A stretch of DNA of 64,000 nucleotides from Antribacter gilvus. GTDB lineage: Bacteria; Actinomycetota; Actinomycetes; Actinomycetales; Cellulomonadaceae. Below are positions 51,176 to 59,920 of the stretch, in pieces. Within the stretch, counting starts at the first letter, position 1; each line of letters opens with the position of its first letter. The notes beneath the pieces were generated by a model. The model saw only the letters and a list, made by a program, of their open reading frames with translations. It was not told the origin of the DNA and searched no databases. Both the position numbers and the translations under genes were made by a program. The DNA is taken from the NCBI RefSeq assembly GCF_003946865.1, contig NZ_QXTH01000009.1:124001-188000 (forward strand), in the 5' to 3' direction.

Positions 51176-51588
51176 CAGGCGACCGGCTCCACGCCGAGCT
51201 CCGAGAGCAGCACGCGGACGCGCTTCTCGATCTCGTCCCGGATGGGACGGACCGCCTCGATGCCCTGGCCCGCCGGGTCCTCCAGGGCCCAGTCCTCGTA
51301 GCGCTTGCCCGGGAAGATCGGGCAGGCGTCGCCGCAGCCCATGGTGACCACGACGTCGGACGCCTGCACGGCCTCGGTGGTGAGGACCTTCGGCTGCTCG
51401 GCGCGGATGTCGATGCCCTTCTCGAGCATCGCCTCGACGGCGGTCGGGTTGATCTGCTCGGCGGGCATCGACCCGGCGGAGCGGACCTCGACGGCGCCGC
51501 CCGACAGCTCACGCAGGAAGCCCGCGGCCATCTGGGAGCGGCCCGCGTTGTGGACGCAGACGAAGAGGGCGGACGGGGCGGTGCTCAT
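51175..51588 (-). CDS. arsC: Arsenate reductase ArsC, low-molecular-weight phosphatase type
   Basis: 137 residues. The P-loop FVCVHNAGRSQMA (CX5R) carries the nucleophilic Cys; VVTMGCGDACPIFPGKRYEDWALEDPAG holds a further Cys pair and the catalytic Asp-like region. Such Trx- or mycothiol-dependent reductases turn arsenate into arsenite. ATG at 51588 lies behind GAGGAGAACC. Middle gene of the arsR-arsC fusion / arsC / aqpS operon. The fusion upstream has its own ArsC domain, so the operon has two reductases. Confidence 0.93.
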   Translation of the reverse strand: MSTAPSALFVCVHNAGRSQMAAGFLRELSGGAVEVRSAGSMPAEQINPTAVEAMLEKGIDIRAEQPKVLTTEAVQASDVVVTMGCGDACPIFPGKRYEDWALEDPAGQGIEAVRPIRDEIEKRVRVLLSELGVEPVA

Positions 51589-51613
51589 GGTTCTCCTCGA
51601 GGTTCTTCCGGGA

Positions 51614-52648
51614 CTAGTTCTTGGCAGGCAGCAGGTCGGCGACCAGCGCGCGGACCCGGGCGTCGAGCTCGTCTCGGATCGCCGCGACCCCGGCCGGGGA
51701 GGCGAGGGCCGGGTCACCGACCGCCCAGTCCTCGTAGCGCTTGCCCGGCAGCACGGGGCAGGCGTCGCCACAGCCCATCGTCACGACGACGTCCGCCGCG
51801 CGGACCGCGTCGTCGGTGATGGGCTTGGGGTAGAAGCGGGTCACGTCGTCCACGAGGTCCGCCGCGCCGGGATCGCCCACCTGCTCGAGGATGGCGCGCA
51901 CGCTCGCGTGGATCTCGGCAGCCGGCGCGGAGCCCGCGGAGCGGACGACTACCTGGTCGCCGGCGTAGTGCTGCATCAGGGCGGCGGCCAGCTGCGAGCG
52001 GCCCGCGTTCGCGACGCACACGAAGAGGACCTGCGGCTTGTGCTCGGTGGGGTCGCCCTCCGCGGACTCCAGGGCCTCGGCCTTGGCCGCGTCGACGATG
52101 CGCTGGCGGGCGAAGTGCTCGGTCAGCGCCACCAGGTAGGTCTCCGCGCCGCCGCGCCGGGCCAGCGCCGTGTACGACTCGCGCACCACCCGCAGGCACT
52201 CGCTCGCCGGGGTGCCGGGGAAGCGGCCCGCCAGCGACGAGGCGAGCCGGCGGAGCGCGGGCTCGGCGTTCGACAGGCCCGTCATCCGCGGTGCCTGGTG
52301 CACGTCCACCGCTGCCGGTGCGAAGCGCTCCAGCAGAGTGTTCACCGCACCGCGGTATGCCGGGTCGATGCGGTACCAGACCCACGTGCCGCGCCGGTCC
52401 GACGTGAGCAGCCCGATCTCCCGCAGCACCCGCAGGTGGTGCGAGACCGTGGGCTGCGAGACGTCCGTGAGGGTCGCGAGCTCGCCCACCGTCGACTCGC
52501 CGCTGGCGCTCGCCGCGATGGCGGAGAGCATGCGGAGCCGGAGGGGATCGGCGAGGGCCTTGAGGGTCGCCGCGATGGTGGCCGCGGCGTCCTGGCCGAT
52601 CGCGTGCGACTCGGCCGACGAGACGCCGGTCTGCGAGCTGTCTTGCAT
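51614..52648 (-). CDS. ArsR-ArsC fusion protein
   Basis: 344 residues. N-terminal ArsR winged helix: AATLKALADPLRLRMLSAIAASASGESTVGELATLTDVSQPTVSHHLRVLREIGLLTSDRRGTWVWYRIDP. The classical ELCVCDL metal site is replaced by STVGELA, so a different sensor site is likely. The middle helical domain (residues about 125-205: LRRLASSLAGRFPGTPASECLRVVRESY) occurs in LMW-phosphatase N-terminal extensions. The C-terminal ArsC domain has FVCVANAGRSQLA (CX5R) and VVTMGCGDACPVLPGKRYEDWAVGDP. ATG 52648 was chosen (52654 possible). It lies over a 36-base dyad. Confidence 0.9.
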   Translation of the reverse strand: MQDSSQTGVSSAESHAIGQDAAATIAATLKALADPLRLRMLSAIAASASGESTVGELATLTDVSQPTVSHHLRVLREIGLLTSDRRGTWVWYRIDPAYRGAVNTLLERFAPAAVDVHQAPRMTGLSNAEPALRRLASSLAGRFPGTPASECLRVVRESYTALARRGGAETYLVALTEHFARQRIVDAAKAEALESAEGDPTEHKPQVLFVCVANAGRSQLAAALMQHYAGDQVVVRSAGSAPAAEIHASVRAILEQVGDPGAADLVDDVTRFYPKPITDDAVRAADVVVTMGCGDACPVLPGKRYEDWAVGDPALASPAGVAAIRDELDARVRALVADLLPAKN

Positions 52649-52680
52649 CGACATGTCTCTATGTTGACACACGTCGATGC
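52645..52680. promoter_or_regulatory. Long dyad at the arsR-arsC start, probable ArsR operator
   Basis: GCATCGACATGT (52645-52656) and ACACGTCGATGC (52669-52680) are inverted copies matching at 11 of 12 positions with a 12-base spacer. It covers the start codons of the fusion gene and lies about 65 bases from the divergent CAP-domain gene. Confidence 0.65.
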
Positions 52681-52743
52681 AGCGGCGCTACCGAGCCGGG
52701 TTGCGCGCCCCCGTCGCACGTCAGGCCCTGCTAGCCTCACCGC

Positions 52744-53673
52744 ATGCCCGCGCCCAGGATGCCTCGGCACCACGCGCTTGATCCTGCCTCGCTGCGGGCG
52801 TATGCCCGGCACGCGGCCGGTTCACCGTCGGACGGCGGAGCGCGGCACGCCAGGACGCTCCCGCGGGCCTCGGTCGGAGTGGTCGCCGTCGCCGCCGTCC
52901 TGCTGAGCCTCCCTACGGGCGCCTCCGTCGCCGCCATCACGGGCGGGATCACGCCTGAGCAGGCGGGACCGTTCGGCCCCGTGGTCGCTGCCCTCCCCGT
53001 GCTCGGCGAGGGCGGCGTCGTCGGCATCACCCTGCGGGACAGGACAGACCCCGTCGGGGAGCCGGGCGTCGTCGGCGCCTCGGGTACGGACGAGCCGGCG
53101 GTGCCCGACGCCGCGGCGAGCCCCGCGTCCGTGGACCCCGCGGCGGAGTGGGCCGGGGAGGTGGGCGCCCCCGTGATGGCGGTGCCGGCCGCGCCGTCGC
53201 CCAGCCCGAGCGTGTCCGCGACCCCGCAACCGTCGGTGTCGCCGCAGCCCGGGGCGCCGGCGCCGACGGCGAGCGCTCCGGCGGGCGAGACCGGTCCGGG
53301 GGTCCTCACGGCCGCGGCCGCGGCCGTCGTCGACCTGACGAACGCCGAGCGGGCTGCGGCGGGCTGCCCGCCGCTGACCGTCGACGAGCGGCTCACCGCC
53401 GCGGCGCGGCTGCACAGCGAGGACATGGCGGCACAGGACTACTTCGACCACACGAGCCTCGACGGGCGTTCTCCGTGGGACCGCGCCAAGGCGCAGGGGT
53501 ACACGAACCCGTCGGGCGAGAACATCGCGGCGGGGCAGGACAGCGCCGAGGCGGTCGTCAAGGCGTGGATGGACTCGCCGGGACACCGCGCGAACATCCT
53601 GAACTGCGACTTCCGCGAGATCGGCGTCGGCGAGGTCGATCGCATCTGGACCCAGATGTTCGGCTGGGGCTGA
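52744..53673 (+). CDS. CAP (SCP/PR-1-like) domain extracellular protein
   Basis: 309 residues: a basic lead, one hydrophobic segment (ASVGVVAVAAVLLSLPTGASVAAI) serving as signal or anchor, a long Ala/Pro/Ser-rich stretch (SPSPSVSATPQPSVSPQP), and the CAP domain VVDLTNAERAAAGCPPLTVDERLTAAARLHSEDMAAQDYFDHTSLDGRSPWDRAKAQGYTNPSGENIAAGQ. It ends with the signature DSPGHRANILNCDFREIGVG. The HSEDM and ENIA elements and the SPGHR motif are the expected cavity residues. Role of bacterial secreted CAP proteins is unsettled. Confidence 0.9.
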   Translation: MPAPRMPRHHALDPASLRAYARHAAGSPSDGGARHARTLPRASVGVVAVAAVLLSLPTGASVAAITGGITPEQAGPFGPVVAALPVLGEGGVVGITLRDRTDPVGEPGVVGASGTDEPAVPDAAASPASVDPAAEWAGEVGAPVMAVPAAPSPSPSVSATPQPSVSPQPGAPAPTASAPAGETGPGVLTAAAAAVVDLTNAERAAAGCPPLTVDERLTAAARLHSEDMAAQDYFDHTSLDGRSPWDRAKAQGYTNPSGENIAAGQDSAEAVVKAWMDSPGHRANILNCDFREIGVGEVDRIWTQMFGWG

Positions 53674-53794
53674 CCGGCGGGGAGCCTCCCGGGCCGAGAA
53701 GCGCTTCTCGTGCGAGCGCCCCGCCCCGGGCGGATGGTGAGGCGGAGACCGGTCCGTAGCAGAGGGGCCGGCAGCCTTCACGGAGGAGTCCGTC

Positions 53795-55213
53795 GTGCGA
53801 GCATCCCTGCAGCCCCGTTCGTCCCTCTCTCACCGGCCCGGCACCGCCGCGCTCGTGGCCGGAACCCTGGCCTCCGCCGTCGTCCTGGCGGGCTGTGCCA
53901 CGGGAACCCGGTCCGACGCCGACGCCGACGTCGACTTCGGTGCCTCGCCCTCCGCGGGCGCCGCGCTCCAGGTCATGGGTTTCGGCACGGGCGACGAGAT
54001 CGGCAAGGTGCGCCACGACCGTGCGGTCGAAGCCGTCGGCGTCGACGTGACCCTCGCGGAGGGCGCCCTCGACCCGCAGGCGTTCCTGTCCGCAGCCGCG
54101 TCGGGCAACCCGCCCGACCTCATCTACGGCGAGCGGGACCAGATCGGCACGTTCGCCTCGCGGGGCGCGATCCTGCCGCTCTCCGAGTGCGTCGAGGAGC
54201 AGGACATCGACACCGACGCGTTCGTCGACCCGGCGCTGGAGCAGGTCACCTTCGCCGAGGAGCTGTACGGCATCCCCGAGTTCAACGCCGTGCAGATCAC
54301 GATGGCCAACGCGGACCTGCTCTCCGCGGCGGGGCTCGAGCTGGAGGACGTGGACGGCTCCGACCCCGAGGCGGTCCTGGCGGCGACCGAGGCGATGATG
54401 CGCAACGACGGCGGCAGGCTCTCCGTCATCGGCTACGACTCCAAGCTTCCCGAGTTCCTGCCCCTGTGGGCCAAGGGTCGCGGCGTCGACCTCCTGTCCG
54501 AGGACGGTCGCACCGCCCAGCTCGACGACCCCGAGGTCGTCACGGCGCTCGAGCAGGCCGTCGCGGTCTACGACGCCCAGGGCGGGTTCCCCGCGGTGAA
54601 GACCTTCCGCGACTCCACCGACTTCTTCGGTGCGGGGAACCAGTTCGCCACGGGTCAGCTCGGGGCGATGCCGATGGAGCAGTGGTACGTCAACGTGCTC
54701 AACGAGAACTCGCCGGACGCGCCCCTGGCGTTCGGGCCGGTCAAGGGGGCCGACGGCGAGGTGCACGCCTATGCGACGGGCTCCGCCTGGGCGATCCCGG
54801 CCGGAGCGAGCAGCCCCGCGGCAGCCTGCGCCTACATCGCCCGGATGACCGAGACGGACGCGTGGACGGCGGCCGCGGAGGCCCGGGCCGACGCCCGGGA
54901 GACCGAGGGCCTCGTCTTCACCGGGGTGCTCACCGGGAACGAGGAGGCGGACGAGGAGATCCGCGACGAGCTCGTCCCCGACGACCCGCCGGCCCCGTGG
55001 GGCGACGCGATCGAGGCGATGTACGAGGCGAACGACAACACGTTCGCGCTGCCCGCCAACCCTGCCGACGCCGAGTTCGAGCAGGCCTGGCAGGACGCGG
55101 TCAACCGGGTGCTGAACGGCCAGGAGGAGCCGGCCGCGGCCCTGGCCAAGGCCCAGGAGGAGGCACAGGCGGCGCTCGACGATGCGTGGGCGAAGTGGGA
55201 CGACCAGCAGTGA
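53795..55213 (+). CDS. Sugar ABC transporter substrate-binding lipoprotein
   Basis: 472 residues from the GTG at 53795, with GGAGGAG six bases upstream. The lipobox is SAVVLAGCATG. Family-1 SBP traits follow: LQVMGFGTGDEIGKVRHDRAVEAVGVDVTLAEG, GNPPDLIYGERDQIG, LYGIPEFNAVQITMANADLLSAAG and GFPAVKTFRDSTDFFGAGNQFATGQLGAMPMEQWYVN. The C-terminus has an acidic Ala/Glu-rich helix (EEPAAALAKAQEEAQAALDDAWAKW). It is the receptor of an operon with two permeases and no ATPase. The sugar cannot be read off. Confidence 0.9.
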   Translation: MRASLQPRSSLSHRPGTAALVAGTLASAVVLAGCATGTRSDADADVDFGASPSAGAALQVMGFGTGDEIGKVRHDRAVEAVGVDVTLAEGALDPQAFLSAAASGNPPDLIYGERDQIGTFASRGAILPLSECVEEQDIDTDAFVDPALEQVTFAEELYGIPEFNAVQITMANADLLSAAGLELEDVDGSDPEAVLAATEAMMRNDGGRLSVIGYDSKLPEFLPLWAKGRGVDLLSEDGRTAQLDDPEVVTALEQAVAVYDAQGGFPAVKTFRDSTDFFGAGNQFATGQLGAMPMEQWYVNVLNENSPDAPLAFGPVKGADGEVHAYATGSAWAIPAGASSPAAACAYIARMTETDAWTAAAEARADARETEGLVFTGVLTGNEEADEEIRDELVPDDPPAPWGDAIEAMYEANDNTFALPANPADAEFEQAWQDAVNRVLNGQEEPAAALAKAQEEAQAALDDAWAKWDDQQ

Positions 55214-56157
55214 CAGCGGCTGCGCCCACCGCCCTCGGCGGGAGGGAGCCGCGCCCGAGCGCCCGCGCACGGCGCGAGCGCAACGCGGGCCTTGCGTTCA
55301 TCAGCCCGTGGATCGTGGGCTTCCTGGTCTTCACCCTCTGGCCCATCCTCTACAGCGCCTACCTGTCGCTGACCGACTACGACGTGCTCAACGACCCGAC
55401 GTTCGTCGGCCTCGAGAACTACCAGCGCATGGCCGAGGACCCGCAGGTGCGCCTCGCCCTGTGGAACACGTTCCAGTACACGGTGCTGCAGGTGCCGTTG
55501 TACGTCGTCGTCGCGCTCGCGCTCGCCCTCCTGCTGCAGCAGGCCGGCCGAGCCTCCGGCTTCTTCCGGACGGCGTTCTTCGTTCCCAAGATGACGCCAC
55601 CCGTGGCCGTCGGCGTCCTGCTGCTGCTCCTGTTCAACGGCGAGTACGGCCTCGTCAACGAGGCCCTCGGCGCCGTCGGGATCGACGGACCCAGCTGGAC
55701 CACCGACCCCGCCTGGATCAAGCCGGGGCTCGCGCTCGTCAGCCTCTGGGGCGTCGGCGCCGCCGTCGTGATCCTCCTGGCCGCGCTGCAGGACGTGCCG
55801 GTCGAGCTGTACGACGCCGCCCGGGTCGACGGCGCCGGGTGGTGGCGCCGCACCCGCACCATCACGCTGCCCATGATCAGCGGCGCGCTCTTCTTCGTGA
55901 CGGTGGTCAACACCATCGCCGCCTTCCAGATGTTCACGGAGGCGTACTCGGCCTACTTCGGCGCCGGCAGCTCCACCTACGCGAACGACGCCGCCCTGTT
56001 CTACGTGATCTACCTGTTCCGGGAGGGTTTCGCGGAGCTCCACATGGGCTACGCCTCCGCCCTGGCGTGGCTGCTGTTCCTCGTGATCATGGCCGTCACG
56101 GCGGTGCAGCTGCTCGTCTCGCGCCGGCTCGTCTACTACGAGGGGGAGCAGCGATGA
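55210..56157 (+). CDS. Sugar ABC transporter permease (MalF/UgpA-like)
   Basis: 315 residues; the GTG at 55210 overlaps the receptor stop (GTGA). Six helices with ERNAGLAFISPWIVGFLVFTLWPILYSAYLSLTDYDVL at the start, [47 protein letters not shown] and the EAA loop ELYDAARVDGAGWWRRTRTITLPMI. Unlike MalF at 32007 it has no large extracellular domain, so it belongs to the general CUT1 group. It works with the next permease as a heterodimer. Confidence 0.93.
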   Translation: MTAAAPTALGGREPRPSARARRERNAGLAFISPWIVGFLVFTLWPILYSAYLSLTDYDVLNDPTFVGLENYQRMAEDPQVRLALWNTFQYTVLQVPLYVVVALALALLLQQAGRASGFFRTAFFVPKMTPPVAVGVLLLLLFNGEYGLVNEALGAVGIDGPSWTTDPAWIKPGLALVSLWGVGAAVVILLAALQDVPVELYDAARVDGAGWWRRTRTITLPMISGALFFVTVVNTIAAFQMFTEAYSAYFGAGSSTYANDAALFYVIYLFREGFAELHMGYASALAWLLFLVIMAVTAVQLLVSRRLVYYEGEQR

Positions 56158-57098
56158 CGGCCGCGGACGCCGTCCGGGGCGCGATCCCGGCCGCCGTGAC
56201 CGGAGGCCAGGGGCTCGCCGGCGACCTGAGCGCCGCGCCGCTGCAGATCGACCGGGGCGAGGCGCGCCGTCGTCGGCGGTGGGTGCGATGGATCGTGGTG
56301 GCCGCCCTCACCGTCCTGGCCGTCGTGTTCGTCTACCCGCTGATCTGGCTGCTCTCGGCGTCGTTCAAGCCCCGGGCCGAGGTGTTCGACAACCGGCTGG
56401 TCCCGTTGCACCCCACGGTCGAGAACTACCTGACCGTCTGGGAGGCGGCGCCGCTCGCGCTCTGGCTGCTCAACACGCTCGTGGTCACGGCGCTCGCCGC
56501 CACCACGGTGACGCTCTCCAGCGCGCTCGTGGCCTGGGGCTTCGCGCACTACCGGTTCCGCGGCCGCGGGCCGCTCTTCGGGTTGGTGCTGGCGACGATG
56601 ATGCTGCCGGGCGCCGTCACGCTCATCCCGACGTACCTCATCTGGTTCCGGCTCGGCTTCGTGGGCACGAACGTGCCGCTCTGGGCGGGCAACCTGTTCG
56701 CCAGCGCGTTCTACGTCTTCCTGCTGCGGCAGTTCTTCCTCGGGCTGCCCCGCGAGCCGTTCGAGGCGGCCCGGATCGACGGCGCGAGCGAGTGGACCCT
56801 GTTCTGGCGCATCGCGGTGCCGCTGTGCCGCCCGGCGCTGGTGATCACGTTCCTCTTCGAGGCGCAGGCGTCGTGGACGGACCTGATGCGCCCGCTCGTC
56901 TATCTGCAGGACACCGCCACGTTCACCGTGCCCCGCGGGCTCAAGGCGGTCGTGGACCAGTTCGGGCCGGGCGGGGAGTCGCAGTGGGAGGTGGTGGTCA
57001 CGGCGTCGGTCATCACGACGGTGCCGATGATCCTGCTGTTCTTCCTGGGGCAGCGGTACTTCGTCCAGGGCATCTCGACGACCGGCTCGAAGGGCTGA
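56154..57098 (+). CDS. Sugar ABC transporter permease (MalG/UgpE-like)
   Basis: 314 residues, ATG overlapping the preceding stop (ATGA). N-terminal Ala/Gly-rich cytoplasmic lead of about 40 residues, then VVAALTVLAVVFVYPLIWLLSASFKPRAEVF, YRFRGRGPLFGLVLATMMLPGAVTLIPTYLIWFRL and the EAA loop EPFEAARIDGASEWTLFWRIAVPLCRPAL. The C-terminal GQRYFVQGISTTGSKG is the standard MalG-type ending for docking a shared ATPase. No ATPase gene follows: the next gene is read from the other strand and is unrelated. Confidence 0.93.
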   Translation: MTAADAVRGAIPAAVTGGQGLAGDLSAAPLQIDRGEARRRRRWVRWIVVAALTVLAVVFVYPLIWLLSASFKPRAEVFDNRLVPLHPTVENYLTVWEAAPLALWLLNTLVVTALAATTVTLSSALVAWGFAHYRFRGRGPLFGLVLATMMLPGAVTLIPTYLIWFRLGFVGTNVPLWAGNLFASAFYVFLLRQFFLGLPREPFEAARIDGASEWTLFWRIAVPLCRPALVITFLFEAQASWTDLMRPLVYLQDTATFTVPRGLKAVVDQFGPGGESQWEVVVTASVITTVPMILLFFLGQRYFVQGISTTGSKG

Positions 57099-57104
57099 CG
57101 CCCG

Positions 57105-57680
57105 TCAGGGGGCGGGCTCCGGCTCGTCGAGCGGGTCGACGTCGAAGGCAGGCAGCCCGTCGATGCTCGACAGGTTCTTGCGCCGCCGGTACTCCCGCTG
57201 CCCCGCCTCGCCCTTGCGCTCGAAGAACGGCGCGAGCAGGTCGCGCTCGCCCTCGTACGCCATGAGCGGCACGCCCCAGCCGCAGCTGTCGGAGACGCGC
57301 ACGACGTCGACGACGACGACCGCCCGGGCGCCGGGGACGTCGGCGAACCGGCTCGCGAGGGCGGGGTACTCGTCGTCGTACAGCGTGACGACCCGGCCCG
57401 TGCCGTGGAACCGGACGATGTTGGGCGGGCCCTCGAACGCGCAGAACATCACGGTGATCCGGCCGTTCTCCCGCAGGTGGGCGACCGTCTCGCTCCCGCT
57501 TCCCGTCCCGTCGAGCCACGCGAAGGTGTGGTCGTCGAGCACGGCGAAGGTGCCCGGGATGCCCCGTGGCGACACGTTGACGTGCCCGTCCGCGGAGAGG
57601 GGCGCCGTGGCCACGAAGAAGACGGGCTGCCGCTCGACGAACTCGCGCAGCCGGTCGTCGATCCGCTCGTGCAGGTTCAT
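57105..57680 (-). CDS. Pyridoxamine 5'-phosphate oxidase-fold (PPOX) flavin protein
   Basis: 191 residues of the split-barrel flavin fold: RLREFVERQPVFFVATAPLSADGHVNVSPRGIPGTFAVLDDHTFAWLDGTGSGSETVAHLRENGRITVMFCAFEGPPNIVRFHGTGRVVTLYDDEYP. These residues fit F420- or FMN-dependent oxidoreductases of the pyridoxamine oxidase-like family; VSCGWGVPLMAY near the end is an oddity found in one actinobacterial subgroup. ATG at 57680, GCAGG upstream. It ends seven bases beyond the sugar operon, from the opposite strand, with no hairpin between. Cofactor and substrate unknown. Confidence 0.82.
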   Translation of the reverse strand: MNLHERIDDRLREFVERQPVFFVATAPLSADGHVNVSPRGIPGTFAVLDDHTFAWLDGTGSGSETVAHLRENGRITVMFCAFEGPPNIVRFHGTGRVVTLYDDEYPALASRFADVPGARAVVVVDVVRVSDSCGWGVPLMAYEGERDLLAPFFERKGEAGQREYRRRKNLSSIDGLPAFDVDPLDEPEPAP

Positions 57681-57812
57681 GCGGACATGCTGCCAAAGGA
57701 CGTCGTCGCTGGTCACCGGGTGACCAGCACGCGGACCCGCACCGGAGCGCCCTGCCCTCGTGCGACCGGGTGGAGGCAGGTGTCGACTGGAAAGCGGGGG
57801 AAAGGAGTGGCT

Positions 57813-58790
57813 GTGCTGACATCCGTGCAGACCTGGCTGGACCGGCGGACCTCGGCCGGCGACCGGTGGGATCGTCACCGGCTGGTCGAGGCCAAGGGTG
57901 CGTCGCGCGTGAGCGTGGTGCTCCCGGCCAGGGACGAGGAGGCGACGGTCGGCGCGATCGTCACGACGTTGCGCCGGGAGCTCGTCGAGGCCGTCCCGCT
58001 GGTCGACGAGCTGGTCGTGATCGACTCGAGGAGTGTCGACCGCACGGCCGCGGAGGCCGAGCACGCCGGCGCCCGGGTGTTCCGGCAGACCGACGTGCTG
58101 CCTCGGCTCGGCGACGTGGCGGGCAAGGGTGAGGCGCTGTGGAAGTCGCTGTACGTCACCGACGGCGACATCGTGGTCTTCGTCGACGCCGACCTGCGGG
58201 ACTTCGACGAGCAGTTCGTGGTGGGGCTGCTGGGCCCGCTGCTCACGGACCCCGGGATCGGCTTCGTGAAGGCGTACTACGACCGCCCGCTGGAGAACGG
58301 TGAGCAGGTCCTGCCTGCCGGCGGGGGACGGGTCACCGAGCTCGTCGCCCGGCCCTTGCTCAACCTGTACTGGCCGGCGCTGGCCGGGTTCGTCCAGCCG
58401 CTCGCGGGCGAGTACGCCGGGCGCCGGAGCCTGCTGGAACGGGTCCCCTTCCTCTCGGGCTACGGCGTCGAGATCGGCATGCTCGTCGACGTCGCGGAGG
58501 ACGCGGGCCTGGACGCGATGGCCCAGGTGGACCTCGGGCGGCGCGCGCACCGCAACTCCACCGACGGTGAGCTGGGCCGGATGGCCGCCGAGGTGCAGCT
58601 GGCGGTGCTCGCGCGCCTGCGCCGGTACGGCCGCGCGTTCCTGACGAGCGCCACCGAGATGACCCTCACGCAGTTCACGCGGGACGGTGCCGCCTTCGTG
58701 GCCGAGACCCACCACGTCCGGGTGACGGAACGGCCCGCGATGGCCGACGTCCCCGAGTACCGGCAGCGGCGTGTGCTGGTGCGTCGATGA
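57813..58790 (+). CDS. gpgS: Glucosyl-3-phosphoglycerate synthase-like glycosyltransferase (GT81)
   Basis: 325 residues; GTG at 57813 with AAAGGAG upstream. Landmarks of GpgS (GT-A fold): RVSVVLPARDEEATVGAIVTTLRRELVEAVPLVDELVVIDSRSVDRTA, the DxD metal motif in VVFVDADLRDFD, and GFVQPLAGEYAGRRSLLERVPFLSGYGVEIGMLVDVAE. The length matches mycobacterial GpgS. It would join glucose to 3-phosphoglycerate, the first step to glucosylglycerate or methylglucose lipopolysaccharide. It is coupled by a four-base overlap to three further genes, so here it may open a different glycoside pathway. Confidence 0.88.
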   Translation: MLTSVQTWLDRRTSAGDRWDRHRLVEAKGASRVSVVLPARDEEATVGAIVTTLRRELVEAVPLVDELVVIDSRSVDRTAAEAEHAGARVFRQTDVLPRLGDVAGKGEALWKSLYVTDGDIVVFVDADLRDFDEQFVVGLLGPLLTDPGIGFVKAYYDRPLENGEQVLPAGGGRVTELVARPLLNLYWPALAGFVQPLAGEYAGRRSLLERVPFLSGYGVEIGMLVDVAEDAGLDAMAQVDLGRRAHRNSTDGELGRMAAEVQLAVLARLRRYGRAFLTSATEMTLTQFTRDGAAFVAETHHVRVTERPAMADVPEYRQRRVLVRR

Positions 58791-59920
58791 GGCTGAAGGT
58801 CCTGGTCGACGCCGGCCCGTGGCTGCCCGTGCCCCCGCCCGGGTACGGCGGGATCGAGACGGTCGTGGCCACGCTCGTGCCCGAGCTGCGACGTGCCGGG
58901 GTCCAGGTGGTCCTGGCCACGGTGGGTCCCAGCACCCTCGAGGCGGACGGGTACGTCCGCCCCCTGGCGGAACCTCGGTTCCGCTCGATCGCCGCTCCGT
59001 ACAACCAGGTCTCCGGCGTCGCCCACGCGCACATGCAGGGCGTCCGCGCGGCCCTGGAGGACGACCCGTCGATCGACCTGGTCCACGACCACCTCGAGGT
59101 GGTCGGTCCCGCCGTGCTGGCGGCGATGGGCGACCGTGCCCCGCCCACCCTGCAGACGCTCCACTGGGACCTGCGCAAGCACGCCGACTTCTACTCCACG
59201 TTCGACGGCCGGGGGCGGGTCGCCTTCGCGGCGGTCTCGCGGTCGCAGCTCGACCGCGCCCCCGGACGGCTGCGCGAGCAGACCCTGGGGGTGGTGCCGC
59301 TGGCCGTACCGCCGCCACCGGACATGGACGTCGAGCAAGGCGACCACGCGCTCGTCCTCGCGCGGATCACCGCCGACAAGGCCCAGGACGTGGCTGCGCG
59401 GGCCTGCCGACGAGCAGGCGTCCCGCTCGTGCTGGCCGGGCCGGTGGCGGGGATCGACGAGCCGGGCGAGCTCGAACGCCGGCTCGCCGAGGGTGAGCCG
59501 GCGTGCGAGCAGCATCCCGACGTCCGGTTCTTCCTCGACCAGGTCGCGCCGCTCCTCGACGGTGACGCCGTGCGGTGGGTCGGCGGCGTGAAGGGACCGG
59601 TGAAGGAGCGGCTGCTGCAGGGCGCCCGGGTCGTGCTGGCGCCGAACAGGTGGGCCGAACCCGGCGCCACCGGCGTGGTCGAGGCGCTGGCCCGCGGGGT
59701 ACCGGTGATCGCCACCCCGCTCGGGGTCCTGCCGTCCCTGGTCGAGCACGGGGTGACCGGCTACCTCGTCGCGGACGAGGACGACCTGGCCGCCCACCTG
59801 GGCAGGATCGACGCGCTGGACCGGGCGGCGTGCCGCGCGGCCGTGGCGGGCTGGACCCCGGCCGCGATGGCCGCCCGGTACATCGAGCTGTACGACCGAC
59901 TGCTGAGGAGGTTCGCATGA
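58787..59920 (+). CDS. Glycosyltransferase family 4
   Basis: 377 residues, ATG overlapping the previous stop (ATGA). GT-B fold: KVLVDAGPWLPVPPPGYGGIETVVATLVPELRRAG with the glycine-rich donor entrance, LVHDHLEVVGPAVL, GVVPLAVPPPP, and the C-terminal RWVGGVKGPVKERLLQGARVVLAPNRWAEPGATGVVEALARGVPVIATPLGVLP with the EPGATGVVEALA motif that binds the nucleotide sugar. The usual wording is EPFGLVVLEAMA; here PGATGVV is found, as in a subgroup next to Gfo/Idh and dehydrogenase genes. Donor and acceptor unknown. Confidence 0.88.
   Translation: MRLKVLVDAGPWLPVPPPGYGGIETVVATLVPELRRAGVQVVLATVGPSTLEADGYVRPLAEPRFRSIAAPYNQVSGVAHAHMQGVRAALEDDPSIDLVHDHLEVVGPAVLAAMGDRAPPTLQTLHWDLRKHADFYSTFDGRGRVAFAAVSRSQLDRAPGRLREQTLGVVPLAVPPPPDMDVEQGDHALVLARITADKAQDVAARACRRAGVPLVLAGPVAGIDEPGELERRLAEGEPACEQHPDVRFFLDQVAPLLDGDAVRWVGGVKGPVKERLLQGARVVLAPNRWAEPGATGVVEALARGVPVIATPLGVLPSLVEHGVTGYLVADEDDLAAHLGRIDALDRAACRAAVAGWTPAAMAARYIELYDRLLRRFA

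Noticed and set aside
53674-53794. Dyads such as GAGAAGCGCTTCTC after the CAP-domain gene
   Set aside because: Short self-complementary elements in very GC-rich DNA; no clear stem-loop with a defined loop could be chosen over others.
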